Shown in pieces: positions 45,673-56,825 of a DNA stretch of 64,000 bases (positions are counted from its first letter, which is position 1; each line of letters starts with the position of its first letter). The stretch covers positions 15,921,197 to 15,985,196 of the forward strand of contig NC_091369.1 of NCBI RefSeq assembly GCF_038502225.1, written 5' to 3'. This DNA comes from Cherax quadricarinatus. Taxonomy: Eukaryota; Arthropoda; Malacostraca; Decapoda; Parastacidae. Position numbers and translations under genes: made by a program. The notes under the pieces were generated by a model. The model was not told the DNA's origin and did not search any database. It worked only from the letters and a program-made list of their open reading frames with translations.

Positions 45673-46181
45673 GTTCAGCTTTGTCTTCTGCTGCAATATC
45701 ATCTAACACTGTCTCTCAACTTCTGTTCTCATCCTTGCTTACTCATTTCCGACTCGTCTGTTTTATTCTGGTCTTAGAAATGTACAGTTTTGTAATTATC
45801 TAGTTTATTCTCTGAAGCTTTGGTCGAACTTTGGGCTCTTTTTGTTCCTACCATTTTCTCTTCTGGGTATAAAGTTTCCATATCCACTGAACTATTTTCA
45901 GGAATGCTCTCAAACTTTCAAGGTTTACCTTATCTGCAGTTTGGTTTCTCCCATCCACCGCCTGCTATTCTTCCCTCAAAGTTTACTTGCACAAAGCACT
46001 CGAAATGCAGTTCTTTATGGTTGCTAGCACCCAGAGACTTCTCTTTTTTTTTATTTCGTGTACATCAGGTTTACACTTGGTGAATACTAGATCCAGTCTT
46101 GCTGGGTCAAACCTTCCCTTCCATTATCTTGGATTTCCATGTGTTTAGTCCTCCTTGCTAGTTCAAACTTTACCATGCTTG

Positions 46182-46281
46182 ACCAGGTGTGTGTGTGTGT
46201 GTGTGTGTGTTTGTGTATGTGTGTGTGTATGTGTGTGTGTATGTGTGTGTGTATGTGTGTTTATGTGTGTGTGTATGTGTG

Positions 46282-46355
<74 letters not shown>

Positions 46356-46378
46356 TGTGTGTGTGTGTGTGTGTATAC
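46182..46378. repeat. (TG)n microsatellite
   Basis: About 195 bp of TG with scattered TA and TT interruptions, ending exactly where the next LINE 3' end begins. Confidence 0.95.
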
Positions 46379-47492
46379 TCACCAAGTTGTGGTTGCAGGG
46401 TTCGATTGATTAGGTGTGGGGTCCAGACTGGTGCTGCATACTCAAGTATAGGCCTGACATAAACTGTGTACAGAGTCTTGAATGATTTCTTACTGAGGAG
46501 CTGGAACGCTATTTTCAGGTTTGCTAATCGCTCAAATGATGCAGCAGTTATTTGGCTGGTGTGCACCTCAGGAGATATGCTCGGTATAATACTCACCCCA
46601 GATCGTTTTCCTTGAGTGATGCTTACAGTCTTTGGGCCCCCCTAAACTGTACTCTGTCTGTGGTCTTCTTTTGCCCTTCCCCAGTCTTCATGACTACAGT
46701 TGGTGGGGTTAATCTCTAGGAGCCAGTTGCTGAACCAGGATTGCAGCCTGTCCAGATTCCTATGTAGTCCAGCCTGGTTCTCATCCGACTGAATTCTCCT
46801 CATTAACTTCACATCGTCTGCAAACAGGGACACTTCTCTGTTTATCCAATCCATCATGTCATTCATATACACCAGAAACAGCACCGGTCCCAGGACTGAC
46901 CCCTGTGGAACCCCACTCGTCACAGGCGCCCACTCCGAAACCTCGTCACGTACCATGACTCGTTGTTGCCTCCCTGCCAGGTATTCTCTGATCCACTGAA
47001 GTACCTTCCCTGTTATACCTGCCTGGTTATCCAGCTTTTGCACTAATATCTTGCGGGAAACTGTGTCACAAGCCATCATACAGTCCGAGAAAACGCAGTT
47101 TACTCACCCCTTCCTTTCTTGCCTTACTGCCGTCACCTTGTAGTAGCACTACAGTAGGTTCGTGACACAGGAGTTTTCTTCCCTGAAACCGAGGTGGTTG
47201 TGAATAAGTTCATTCCTTTCTAGCTGTTCCACCACTCATCTCTTGATAATCTTCTCCATGACTTTGCATACCATGCATGTCAGTGACACTGGTCGGTAGT
47301 TTAAAGCTACGTGCCTGACTCCTTTCTTAAAAACTGGGATTACATTTGCTGTTTTCTACATCTCGTGTAGTTGCCCTGTTTCGATAGATGTGCTGAAGAT
47401 TGTCGTTAGTGGTACACAGAGCGCCTCTGATCCCTCTCTCAGGACCCATAGAGAGATGTTATCTGCCCCCATCGAGTTGTTCACATAATAGC
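46375..47492 (-). mobile_element. CR1-like LINE copy with internal deletion
   Basis: Minus-strand RT region with KLDNQAGITGKVLQWIREYL, TSGVPQGSVLGPVLF (motif B), LFADDVKLM (motif C) and YVRPILEYAAPVWTPHL. After PHLIN the sequence jumps to the last 30 bases of the element (CAACCACAACTTGGTGAGTA), so the C-terminal domain and most of the UTR are deleted while the exact 3' end is retained. The 5' side stops at the (GT)n of the next copy. Confidence 0.87.
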
Positions 47493-47963
47493 TCGTGTGT
47501 GTACTCCCCTGATTGTGGTTGCAGGGGTAGAGCCACAGCTCCTGGCCCCGCCTCTTTACTGGTCACTACTTGGCCCACTCTCTGTTCCATGAGCTTTATG
47601 ATACCTCTTCTAAAGCTATGTATGGATCCAGACTCAACCTCTTCATTCTCCAAATCATTCCACTTCCTCACCACTCTGTGAATGAAGAAATATTTCCTAA
47701 CATCTCTGTGACTCATCTGAGTCTTCAACCTCCAATTGTGGCCCCTTGTTGCTGTGTCCCCTCTCTGGAACATCCTGTCTCTGTCCCGCTTATCTATTCC
47801 TCGCAGTATTTTGTATGTTGTTATAATGTCTCCCCTAACCCTCCTGTCCTCCAGTGTCGCCCCATCCTCCAGTGTGTGCCATTTCTGAAACGTCCTGTCC
47901 CTATCCTCCATATCATTTCCTTGCAGTACTTTTTATATCGTTATCATGTCCCCCTATCCCTCC
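47493..47963 (-). mobile_element. CR1-like LINE 3' end, nested copy 2
   Basis: Shared UTR start (TACTCCCCTGATTGTGG) and C-terminal frame RRVRGDIITTYKILRGIDK, HRDVRKYFFIHRVVRKW. A short tandem duplication of the GDTATRGHN-encoding neighbourhood is visible (47850-47900). Ends at the (GT)n of a third copy. Confidence 0.87.
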
Positions 47964-48040
47964 TGTGTGTGTGTGTACTCACCTAATTGTGGTTGCAGGG
48001 GTCGAGACTCAGCTCCTGGCCCCGTGTGTGTGTGTGTGTG
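47964..48040 (-). mobile_element. CR1-like LINE 3' stub, nested copy 3
   Basis: Only the last ~50 bases of the family (TACTCACCTAATTGTGGTTG ... CTCCTGGCCCC) flanked by (GT)n on both sides. 48041-48870 has no recognisable feature. Confidence 0.85.
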
Positions 48041-48877
48041 CCCAGGAACATGTAATTAGTTAGTCAGGTCAAGGGACTGTGGAAATTGTTTGTTATGGCG
48101 GAGTTTCACCTCTACTCTACTATTAATTAAATTTTATTCCCTACAGTATAGATAAAAATTCTTAGATATACACATCTCGTTGCATAATTTATCAATATTT
48201 TTGTATTGTTGCTTCAAAATTATGCAGACAAATATTTAAAAAATTGAGGTCAAAATTGTGAAGGCTTAGTAGAAATAAAATTCGAATTATTTTGTGCAAA
48301 GAAATTCCTGGTTGATATATTGCGTTCCAGTGGAGAAATATTATTAATATTAAGGTAATTTTATAAGAATATATGGTAAGTAATAGTTATTAAATTAATA
48401 TTTTTTATTTTGATACCTGTGAAAATAGTTAATATGCGGAAATACTTTGAATAAAATTATTGTGAGTGGAGATTTAACTGTAGAAATTATTAGATAATAT
48501 TATCGAGAAATGAGAATTTCCTGAAGATGGATAAAACAGGAAGTAATATATGAAGGTATTGCTTATTATATTTACGTCTGTGGTTTTCCTTTCTCTTTCA
48601 CTTTCTCAACTTTTCCTCTTCCCTCTCTTCGTCACCCCTGTCACTCTTCTCACCTCTCCCTATCCACTAACTTGTCTTCTCCTCTCTTCTTACTACCACT
48701 TTCCCCTCTCCCCATTACCAGTTTTCGTCTGTCCAGTGCTATTCCCTGTTTTCTTTATATTTCCTCGTCATCACTACTTCCACTTTCTCACTCCTCAATG
48801 TAACTTCTCTTCTCACACCCATCCCCTTCTTTCAGTTACCAATTCACCTCTTCCACTCACCTCTCACCCCCTATCCA

Positions 48878-48986
<109 letters not shown>

Positions 48987-49499
48987 TATTAACCACTTCC
49001 CTTCCCATCCCTACTCCTGTCTTCCTCCCTACCACCATTTACCCTCTCTTTCTCACTCCCACTCACCACTTACCCTTACTTTCTCTTCCTATCACCGTTT
49101 CTGATACTCACTCACTACATCCTCTCTCGACTCCCTCTCATCATTTCTACCCTTCTCCCCCTCGTAATTTTTCCTTCTTTTTTCTACCCTTTCCTATCCA
49201 CCTTCCACCTCCATTAATCACCTCCCCTTGCCTTCACCTCTCTCTCTCTCTGTTTCTCTCTCTGTCTTGCCATCTCCACTTACACTCTTTCCCTTTCACC
49301 ACATTCCCTTTTTCACTTCCAAATTGCTATTTCCCTTCTCCACCCCATTCCACTCACATCACTAATTTCGTTCTTCATCTCCCCATCACCACATCCTCGC
49401 CTCGTTTTCCCCCAGCACCTGTTCCTTCTCTCCTCTTCTCTCTCACCACTTCCCCTCTCTTCCTTCTTTAACACATTTTCCTCCTTCCCCCTTCCCTCT

Positions 49500-49692
49500 C
49501 ACCACTCCCCTCCCTTCTCCAATACCAGTTCCCTTCTCTCCCCTCTCCAACACCAGTTCCCTTCTCTCCTTTCTCCAACACCAGTTCCCTTCTCTCCCTT
49601 CTCCAGTACCAGTTCCCTTCTCTCCCTTCTCCAATACCAGTTCCCTTCTCTGCCTTCTCCAACACCAGTTTCCTTCTCTCCCTTCAACACCA
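49500..49692. repeat. ~28-bp minisatellite
   Basis: Six to seven units of CCAGTTCCCTTCTCTCC plus CTTCTCCAA(T/C)A. The 28-bp period shifts frame each unit, so the minus-strand ORFs are incidental. Confidence 0.85.
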
Positions 49693-49829
49693 GTCACCCT
49701 CTCGCTAACATCACAGCCTCTCTGCCAGCACTCACCAGCGGCACCAACATGTGTATGTTTGTCTGTGTGTTATTAAGTTACCGATTGTCAAAGGCATTTG
49801 TCACTAGACACTTGTTTTTTGAGGGTGTA

Positions 49830-50080
49830 CTCGCCTTACCTATTTGAACTCATCTGTTTGTAGTTTTAAAGGTTGATTCTTAACTCCTGGTCCCGTCTCT
49901 CTTTTGGCCACCACTGGATTCGATCTTGATTACTCAATCCATATCATACTTATTCTGAAAACTATGTATTGATCCTCCCTCTACCACTCTGCTGTCTTTG
50001 TCGTTCCTCTTCCCGTCCACTGTATGGCTAAAAAAATATTTCCTAATATCCCTGTGATTTCTTTTGTCACTTAATTATTT
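49830..50080 (-). mobile_element. Old CR1-like LINE 3' end
   Basis: Diverged UTR (TACTCGCCTTACC, AACTCCTGGTCCCGTCTC) and a degraded YFFSHTVDGK-like frame (CACTGTATGGCTAAAAAAAT). 50081-50375 holds nothing I can assign. Confidence 0.6.
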
Positions 50081-50379
50081 AGTATGATGTAGAAATTATT
50101 TGGGAAGCAAGAGCTGTATGTAAGTGTCTAACAGTTCGCGGCGTTGCCCGAGGTACGCCTTCAGCCCTGGTCTCTAGTGACCAGCGTTCAGCTCGTGGGG
50201 AAGTGTAGAAGAGCCGCCAGTTGGCTCACACTCTCATGGGTGTTGGCGGCCTCACTTGGCCTTGTACAATAACATCTGCCAATTTACACATCTTTTCTGA
50301 TCCTCTTTTCATTTGCTGGAGGTGTTTTAGTTACAATTCACACTCTGGTTCTGAAGATGGTTTGTTGTGGTGGAGTTAA

Positions 50380-52270
50380 GACCTTTGGTCTCCTGATACA
50401 CTAAACAAAAATGGCAAAAAGACACAATACCGTGACTAGAACAATACACAAATAACCCGCATATAGGAAAGAAGAGATTACGACGACGTTTCGGTCCGAC
50501 TTGGACCATCATATCCTCTGGAGGTTCTGTCTTTTATTCTCTTGCTTCTTGGCTGGCCAAAATCCTCACTTCTTTCTTGATACTTTTTCTCCTGCCCACC
50601 TCCGTCACCCTCAAGACTTCATCGAACGTGTTCGCTCTCTCCCGACCTGTAAGATGCTTAGTCTTAACGTTGAGTTCCTCTTCACTAACGTCCCTCTTGA
50701 TGATGTTCTTGATTTTCTCAAAGAGAATGCCAATGAAAGGTTACTTCATCTCCTTATACCTACTGATGTCTTTCTTGATCTTATCCGCCTTTGTTTGGAC
50801 TCAAATTCCCTTTTCTTCCAAGAGAAATATTATTCTCAAACCTTCGGTGTCGCTATGGGCTCTCCTCTGTCTCCTGTTCTTCCTACTACTGATGTGCGCC
50901 CTTCATTCTGGCTCCGCTATGTAGATGATATCTTTGTTCTTTGGCCTCATGGCTCTAGTCACTTCCAACCATTTCTTGATGCTCTTAATAATCTTGCCCC
51001 TTCCATTAAGTTTAAAACTGAATGGCACTCTAATTCCTTGCTTCCTTTCCTTGATGTTCATGTCCACCGCTCAGATACAGATTTTGCTTTTTCCGTGTAC
51101 CACAAGCCTATGCACAGTAACATGTGCATTCACTACTTTTCATATCATGCTTCCTCTGTCAAGGAAAGTGTTATTTCCCTCTCTTTCTCCGTGCTCTCGG
51201 CATTTATGATCCTCAGTTCTTTGAATCAGAAATTTCTACTCATAGTAATTCATTTTCCCGTCTTGGCTACCCTTCCCATTTCACAGACTCTGCCTTCTCA
51301 CGTGCTAAACGGACTTTCTTCTCTCCCTTCTCTCTGCCTTCACTATATTTCCAGTCTTACTAATGGCTTCGGTCAGATGACCAAAAGCTCTAACGGCAGG
51401 TCACCACCTGACTAAGACCCGCGTCAGGCAACACTTGTCCTGTTTCCTGACGAACCTTACCTAACCTAACCTAACCTCTCCGTTCCTTAGACATCAAACT
51501 TTATTTTCGCCAGACTAACGCTCTTCACACCACCCTAGTTCATACCTCTCCTCCCTCTATAGATGCTCTTGGTATCTACTCTATGTCTTGTTCCTCTTGT
51601 CCTCTTCAGTACTTTGGAGAAACTGGCCGTTCTCTTTCTGACAGACTCAGGGAGCACAAAAGTAGTGTTAGGCTTGCCGACAAAAACAATGTTCTTTTCT
51701 GTCATCTCAGAGGTCACAGTCATCCTATTGACTGGTCTTCTGCTAAAACTGTCTACCCTACCTCGGACTTTCACAATCACCGTCTGGTTGAATCCTCCCT
51801 TATACACAACTTTCCTTGCTTGATTCTTAGTCCTGGTTTTGTCTCTGCAGATTCCTTCCTTTCACATTACAATGTAAAATGCTCCAAACTTCAGCACACC
51901 CATGACTTGACCTGATTCATTTTTCCCCTTCTCCCTCTTCCCCTTTCCTCTTTCTTCTTTCTCCTTTGGGTTTTCTTTCTTCTGCCTTGGTTGTTTGGTC
52001 CATTATTATCCCCCCCCCTCTGTGTTCTTGTTTCTACCCTTTGTGGGCCCCTAGCTCCACTACTACTTCTACTACTACTACTACTACCTTAACCGCTACC
52101 TCTCTTCCTTTCCTGTACCTCCCTTGTCCCGTCCCTGTCTACTGGCCTATATATACTCCCTCCTTCTCTCCTTTTTGTTAATGTGACTTTGTAAATGGTC
52201 CAAGTTGGACCGAAACGCCGTCGTAAGCTCCTGTCTCCTATGTGCGGGTTATTTGTGTACACTATGCAAA
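50380..52270 (+). mobile_element. Penelope-like element (RT + GIY-YIG endonuclease)
   Basis: Frame 50501-51415 encodes a Penelope-type RT: LSLNVEFLFTNVPLDDVLDF (motif A), FFQEKYYSQTFGVAMGSPLSP (motif B), RYVDDIFVLWP (motif C, YVDD), LPFLDVHVHR, FSVYHKPMHSN. About 15 residues seem missing between MGSPLSPVL and RPSFWLRYVDD. After an inserted short repeat (51365-51478), frame 51583-51915 encodes a GIY-YIG nuclease: a GIYSMSCSSCPLQYFGETG-like start, RLREHKSSVR, HPIDWSS, RLVESSLIHN. The ends (50440-50512 and 52190-52260) are imperfect inverted repeats of about 65 bp. The RT gap, frameshifts and insertion make it inactive. Confidence 0.9.
51365..51478 (+). repeat. Short interspersed repeat, copy 2, inside the Penelope-like element
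   Basis: Shares CAGATGACCAAAAGCTC and CACTTGTCCTGTTTCCTGA with 4070-4205 and ends TTACCTAACCTAACCTAACC. It separates the RT and GIY-YIG frames, so it arrived after the element. Confidence 0.65.
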
Positions 52271-52329
52271 ACACTGAACAGGAGCCTGTGTGTACTTGCT
52301 GACGCCCTAGCCTCTGCTTCCACAATCTA

Positions 52330-52725
52330 GTCGCTGAGCAGGAAGCTCTATTTACAAGCTGGGCTCTAAATTGGAGTGCTTATGCTCTTCCTGACATATA
52401 AGCCTTGGCCCTAATTTAGCTGCCATCTCGGTCCTTCCTGCCATCTGCCTACCTTCTGCAGTACAACCTCACTCTCCTCATCAGCTGCCCACCACTGATC
52501 ACTGCAATCCTCACACATCGACATCGACACCTACAGTACACCTGCACAATTTGCCCAGAGTGGATAGGCCACTTCCTTCCTTCCCCATCTTACCGGACCT
52601 CTGGTCAGACATTGGATCGCATCGCTTTTGTTACCCTACAAGCTAGTCGTTGAGCAGCAGCGACTATGTATAAGCCGGTGCCTGAGCGGGAGTGCATGTG
52701 CTCCTCCTAACACACCCGCTAGAGT
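52330..52725. repeat. Two diverged copies of an unassigned ~75-bp segment
   Basis: CTGAGCAGGAAGCTCTATTT ... TGCTCTTCCTGACA (52333-52405) is echoed by TTGAGCAGCAGCGACTATGT ... TGCTCCTCCTAACA (52650-52715). Function unknown. The rest of 52271-52890 is featureless. Confidence 0.4.
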
Positions 52726-52889
52726 ACTTTCTCCACATAATATTCCTCCTCCATGACATAAGACTACTTGGTCTGTTCCATCTGTACTGTATTTACTTTT
52801 TTCTACTGTGTGAGCGTCTTCCACAGACTGTTTCCTAGGTAGAAGTTTCTACTACAGTTGGTAAGGTTAAACCTCTTCCGTTGTTTGTT

Positions 52890-53478
52890 TACTATGTTTT
52901 AGTTAGACATACTGTTTTCACCTAGACATTGATGAATGTAGAAGAGAACTCCTGAATCCTTTGTTCTTAGGATTGCCAGAAGCCCATATTTTGCAGCAGT
53001 TATTCGATTGATGTGCGCCTCAGGGGATGCGATGAGTATGATGTTCAGTGATCCTTTTCCACGAGTGAGGTTTGCAGCCTTTGACCCTCGAGTCTGTGTC
53101 CTTCCCGAAGATTGATGACTTTGCACCTGGTGGGGTTAAACTCCAGGATCCATTTGTCGGACCAGGCTTGCAGCCTGTTCAGATCTTTTAGTAGTCTTTC
53201 CTGATCCTAGTCAGCTTGTATCCTCCTCATTAGTTTCACGTTGTCTGCAAACAGGGATGCTTTTGAATCTACAAAATAAACAGCACCTGACTCTTGGAGT
53301 GACCCAAGAAGAACCCCACCGGCACCAGCGCCCACTCTGACACCTCATCACGTACCATCACTCGTTGTTTCCTTCCTGTCAGGTATTCCCTGTTCCATTG
53401 AATGCTTTTCCTGTTATTGACCAGTCTCTTGTGCGGTACTGTGTCGAAGACCTTCGTACAGTCCAAGAAAATGTATTC

Positions 53479-53554
<76 letters not shown>

Positions 53555-53930
53555 CTTACTTCTGTTACCTTGTCGAAGAATTCCAGAAAGTTCGTGACGC
53601 AGGATTTTCCTTTCTAGATGCCATATTGGTTGTCATGTATGAGCCAGTTCCTTTTTAGGTGCTACACCACTCTATTCCTGATAATCTCATCCATGATTTT
53701 ACATACTATACATATCACTGACACTGCTATGTAGTTTAATACTGACTGTCTGTCTCCTTTCTTTAAAATTGGGACAACATTTGCTGTCTTTCACACCTCT
53801 GGCAGTCGTCCTGTTTCGATAGATTAGCTTAACATTGTTGTTAGCGGCACACAGTGTCTCTGCTCCCTCTCTCAGGACCCATGGAGAGTTGTTATTTGGG
53901 CCCAGCACCTTCGGTTTATCTTGTTCACAT
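52890..53930 (-). mobile_element. CR1-like LINE copy with expanded internal (CT)n
   Basis: Minus-strand order: WVLREGAETLCA (53880), a VSVSDMYSM-like block (53710), MDCTKVFDTVPHKRLV (motif A, 53466), REYLTGRKQRVMVRDEVSEW (53400), and a VNDVKLM..I.. motif-C remnant near 53240. Motif B and several frames are lost. A (CT)n of about 70 bp (53481-53552) sits inside the coding region just upstream of motif A. Confidence 0.78.
53481..53552. repeat. (CT)n microsatellite inside LINE coding sequence
   Basis: About 70 bp of CT where the sister copy at 28180-28190 has only CTCTCTCTCT between the same flanks (CCACC / TTGTCTTACT). Confidence 0.93.
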
Positions 53931-54156
53931 TAATAATTTTGTACCAAAAGAACCTTAGAAAACTTACCTAATCTTATTATAACAAGCGTAATATAATGTA
54001 GCCTAAACCAACTAAATATATTTTAGATAAGTTTAGAATAATTTAATAATATACAAACACAATGAAATATATTTTTTTCGTAAGGTTCAGAATGATTTTT
54101 GCGAAATTATTGCATTCATAAATTTTCTCAAGTTTTATCTATTCGGCACGGCACGG

Positions 54157-54160
<4 letters not shown>
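53931..54160 (+). mobile_element. MITE copy 2, 5'-truncated
   Basis: Matches the right 230 bp of the 390-bp MITE (CTTAGAAAACTTACCTAA, ATTTAATA, GTTCAGAATGATTTT). The end ATTCGGCACG is extended to GGCACGGCACGGCACGGCA, a 5-bp motif in extra copies, before (TA)n. Confidence 0.85.

Positions 54161-54227
<67 letters not shown>
54161..54227. repeat. (TA)n microsatellite
   Basis: About 64 bp of TA between MITE copy 2 and an interspersed repeat. Confidence 0.95.
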
Positions 54228-54229
<2 letters not shown>

Positions 54230-54235
54230 ATGGGG

Positions 54236-54353
54236 TCCACCTCTGGTGTAAATTGTGGGACCCATAGCCTCGGAGAAGTGGATAAAAAGGCTTCAAGGAA
54301 GAATATTTGGATTTCTTCCTGAAGCCGTTTGAATATTCCACTTCCCCTACCAC
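54236..54353 (+). repeat. Interspersed repeat, also at 24536-24660
   Basis: Near-identical to the segment beside LINE copy 2, with one visible A/G difference. Confidence 0.75.
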
Positions 54354-54354
54354 G

Positions 54355-54480
54355 AACAAGTGATATTGATCAATAACAACACTGCGCTAGCCAAGGATTC
54401 GAACCCATGTTGTACTGGCCTGCCTCATGGTAAGCGAGAACCACATGACGCTTTAAACCACTGGACCACCCAACCCTTGT
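54355..54480 (-). mobile_element. tRNA-derived SINE copy
   Basis: Minus-strand B box GGTTCGAATCC (54396-54406), A-box-like TGGTCCAGTGGTTTAAAGC and the CTTACCATGAGGC body word; same family as the cluster at 8380-8940. Confidence 0.7.
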
Positions 54481-54689
54481 ATATGGTAATTTCTCATTTA
54501 CAGTATCCGTAGATCTGATGTAGAGAAATATTTTTGAAGCTCTAGTGTTTACTGAACTCATACACAATACTTGACCACATCCTCATTGTACTGCTAAAAT
54601 ATCCCAAATAAGCCTGACGGTTAACACAGTCTTATATACAAAAAATATTCACTGTGATGGAATGTATCTGGGAAATAAAATCATCTAGA

Positions 54690-55237
54690 AAGACGTAGAA
54701 TTAGGGGGGATATGATTGAGGTGTATAAATGGAAGACAGGAATAAATAAAGGGGATGTAAATAGTGTGCTGAAAATATCTAGCCTAGACAGGACTCGCAG
54801 CAATGGTTTTAAGTTGGAAAAATTCAGATTCAGGAAGGATATAGGAAAGTACTGGTTTGGTAATAGAGTTGTGGATGAGTGGAACAAACTCCCGAGTACC
54901 GTTATAGAGGCCAGAACGTTGTGTAGCTTTAAAGGTGGGTTGGATAAATACATGAGTGGATGTGGGTGGGTGTGAGTTGGACCTGATAGAATAATAAAAT
55001 GGTATAAAATACCGACAGGTTGTTAGGTAAGACACATATGCAACCTAACTGTTGCATATGTGTCTTACCTTGGACCTGATAGTTTGTGCTACCAGGTCGG
55101 TTGCCGTGTTCCTCCCTTAAGTCAGTGTGACCTGACCTGACTAGGTTGGGTGCATTGGCTTAAGCCGGTAGGAGACTTGGACCTGCCTCGCATGGGCCAG
55201 TAGGCCTTCTGCAGTGTTCCTTCGTTCTTATGTTCTT
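54690..55237 (+). mobile_element. CR1/L2-like LINE ORF2 C terminus and 3' end
   Basis: Open frame ending at 54975 with GDMIEVYKWKTGINKGD-like, FRFRKDIGKYWFGNRVVDEW, NKLPSTVIEARTLCSFKGGL, DKYMSG. F(R/K)..IG..WF.NRVV.EWN.LP..V is the conserved C-terminal signature of CR1/L2-type ORF2. The 3' UTR ends GCAGTGTTCCTTCGTTCTT ATGTTCTTA. An 80-bp hairpin insertion lies at 54990-55069. Confidence 0.82.
54990..55069. mobile_element. 80-bp hairpin insertion with 13-bp direct repeats
   Basis: TTGGACCTGATAG occurs at 54977-54989 and 55070-55082. Between them lie AATAATAAAATGGTATAAA, TACCGACAGG and a hairpin GGTAAGACACATATGCAAC with its reverse complement around CTAACT. The ends match the terminal block of the hammerhead repeat family without its ribozyme. 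Confidence 0.8.
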
Positions 55238-55353
55238 ATAACGGTGTACACAATGAAACTATGATTTAATATTGAACACAAACGCAATCTCCATATACAT
55301 AGATTTTTTCAGACAACTCACTGACTGTCCTTGTTGGTGTTGTGGGTTCACAG

Positions 55354-55513
55354 GGTGAGGAGCTGCAGCAGAACGTGAGTGCCGGGGTAATGGTGGTGGG
55401 TCGGTCGCTGGTGCTGCAGAAGGTAACAAGGAAGCAGGCTGGAAGCTACGCGTGTGCAGCCACCAACACCCAGGGTTCCAACACCTCCTCTGCCATACTC
55501 CTCTCTGTCAAGT
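55354..55513 (+). CDS. Exon d: second half of the Ig domain begun in exon c
   Basis: A 160-nt exon after a GGGTTCACAG acceptor and before a GTGAGT donor, phase 0 in and phase 1 out. The peptide begins GEELQQNVSAGVMVVG, continues RSLVLQKVTRKQAGSYAC and ends AATNTQGSNTSSAILLSVK. AGSYACAATN carries the F-strand cysteine and the tyrosine corner of an Ig domain; NTQGS...S.(I/L)L.V is the G-strand region. It completes the domain started in exon c after an 18-kb intron. Read-through upstream of the acceptor stays open for a few codons; the start at the acceptor is chosen because it restores phase with exon c. Confidence 0.9.
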
Positions 55514-55961
55514 GTGAGTCGCGGCGGCTGTCAGTCAGCCATCAAGCTTCGGTGTAGTTTGATTTTCTTCTCTTAAACTATCGTATGGGGAGAAGGCAGA
55601 GGTGCCTTTATGATAATGAAGGGATCTTGGCCAAAGGAAATGCAGCTATTCTATTCTTGAATCAATCTGGATTACCCTCACCCATCCCATTCTTCAGGTC
55701 ATATTATAACACTTACGGGTTTAGCTTTATCCTTGAATATTAAACAATAGTAAATATCTCCATAAGTTTTTTTTTAAATAGGGATAAATTTAAATTATCT
55801 TTTTTTTTAACCTCAATTTTGGCCGTCATGCATTAGATTTTTCTTTGAATGATGTTTAAATAATGTACATATTTAATGGGACAGTGATGAAATAAGACAT
55901 TTATTTGAATAATTAATGTTTATTTGAAAAATACACGGCAAAGATATGATAGATAATCGTT

Positions 55962-56200
55962 TTAAAAAGATGTATGATTACCCTTTGCTTTTATAAGTAT
56001 TGCTACACGCTTAGGCATGGACTCAACCAATGCTGAACACATATTGGCAAGTTCTTCATCGTGGTACCAGATCTTAACAACAGCAGAAATTAGCTTCACA
56101 GAACATTTAGCCCACTCTCTTCGTAGAATGTCAGATTTTTTCTGGATGTGTGGCATGGAGCAAGATCCTGCTGGAAAATGCAGGATCTTGCTGACAGGCT
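55962..56200 (-). pseudogene. Tc1/mariner-like transposase relic
   Basis: Minus-strand IFQQDLAPCHTSRKNLTF (about 56185-56135) resembles the second catalytic Asp block (QQD.AP.HT). LANMCSALVESMPKRVAILI KAKGNHTSF (ending about 55962) resembles the C terminus (C..L..SMP.R....I.AKG.HT). The intervening DWPPQSPDLNPIE region is deleted and the frame is broken. 55514-55961 is intronic and featureless; 56201-56825 is unassigned. Confidence 0.65.
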
Positions 56201-56825
56201 TGTCTACGCAGGTTCCAATTATAGATAGTGGAATGTTTCTTATATCTTCTCCATGCCTTGTACTTAGCAGCAGCGGCCTCTCGACAACGAAAGTCGTATG
56301 AAGGCTGATCTGAAGGCTTCGTCACGTATTGCCGATGAAGGATGTATTTGTATTGGAGACTAAGGACATGTTCAGTGAAGGCATTCACTTGGTTATCAAC
56401 TCATTTTGGAAAATGGCATTTTAATCGGTGGCTGCAAGCTCCGAGCAAAGGGTTGGCCAGTTTCCCCTTTCCCACAGCCAGGTTTTGAGTGTAGATTCTT
56501 CACCTCCTTCTGTTGAAAGCTTAAGTCTCGTAAATACAATGTTGAGGTCAGAAGATCAAATATAGCCAAGGTGTTGGTAAGTGACTATGTTTCAGATAAA
56601 TCACTCACTACTAGGTCAAGGAGGAGACAGAGATGGGAGCAGAGAAATCAACAATGTTTTTCATGTCAGACACACAAGGAATTCACCAAAATCCCTTTGT
56701 ATAAGATGTTGGTTGAAGTCACTAACAATTATAAGTTGACATTTATGCGAATCAGAAGAGAATCAACACTTCCCATCAGAAAGTCACTATGAGAATCTGC
56801 TAACTGCCACTGATGTCTGTACATT

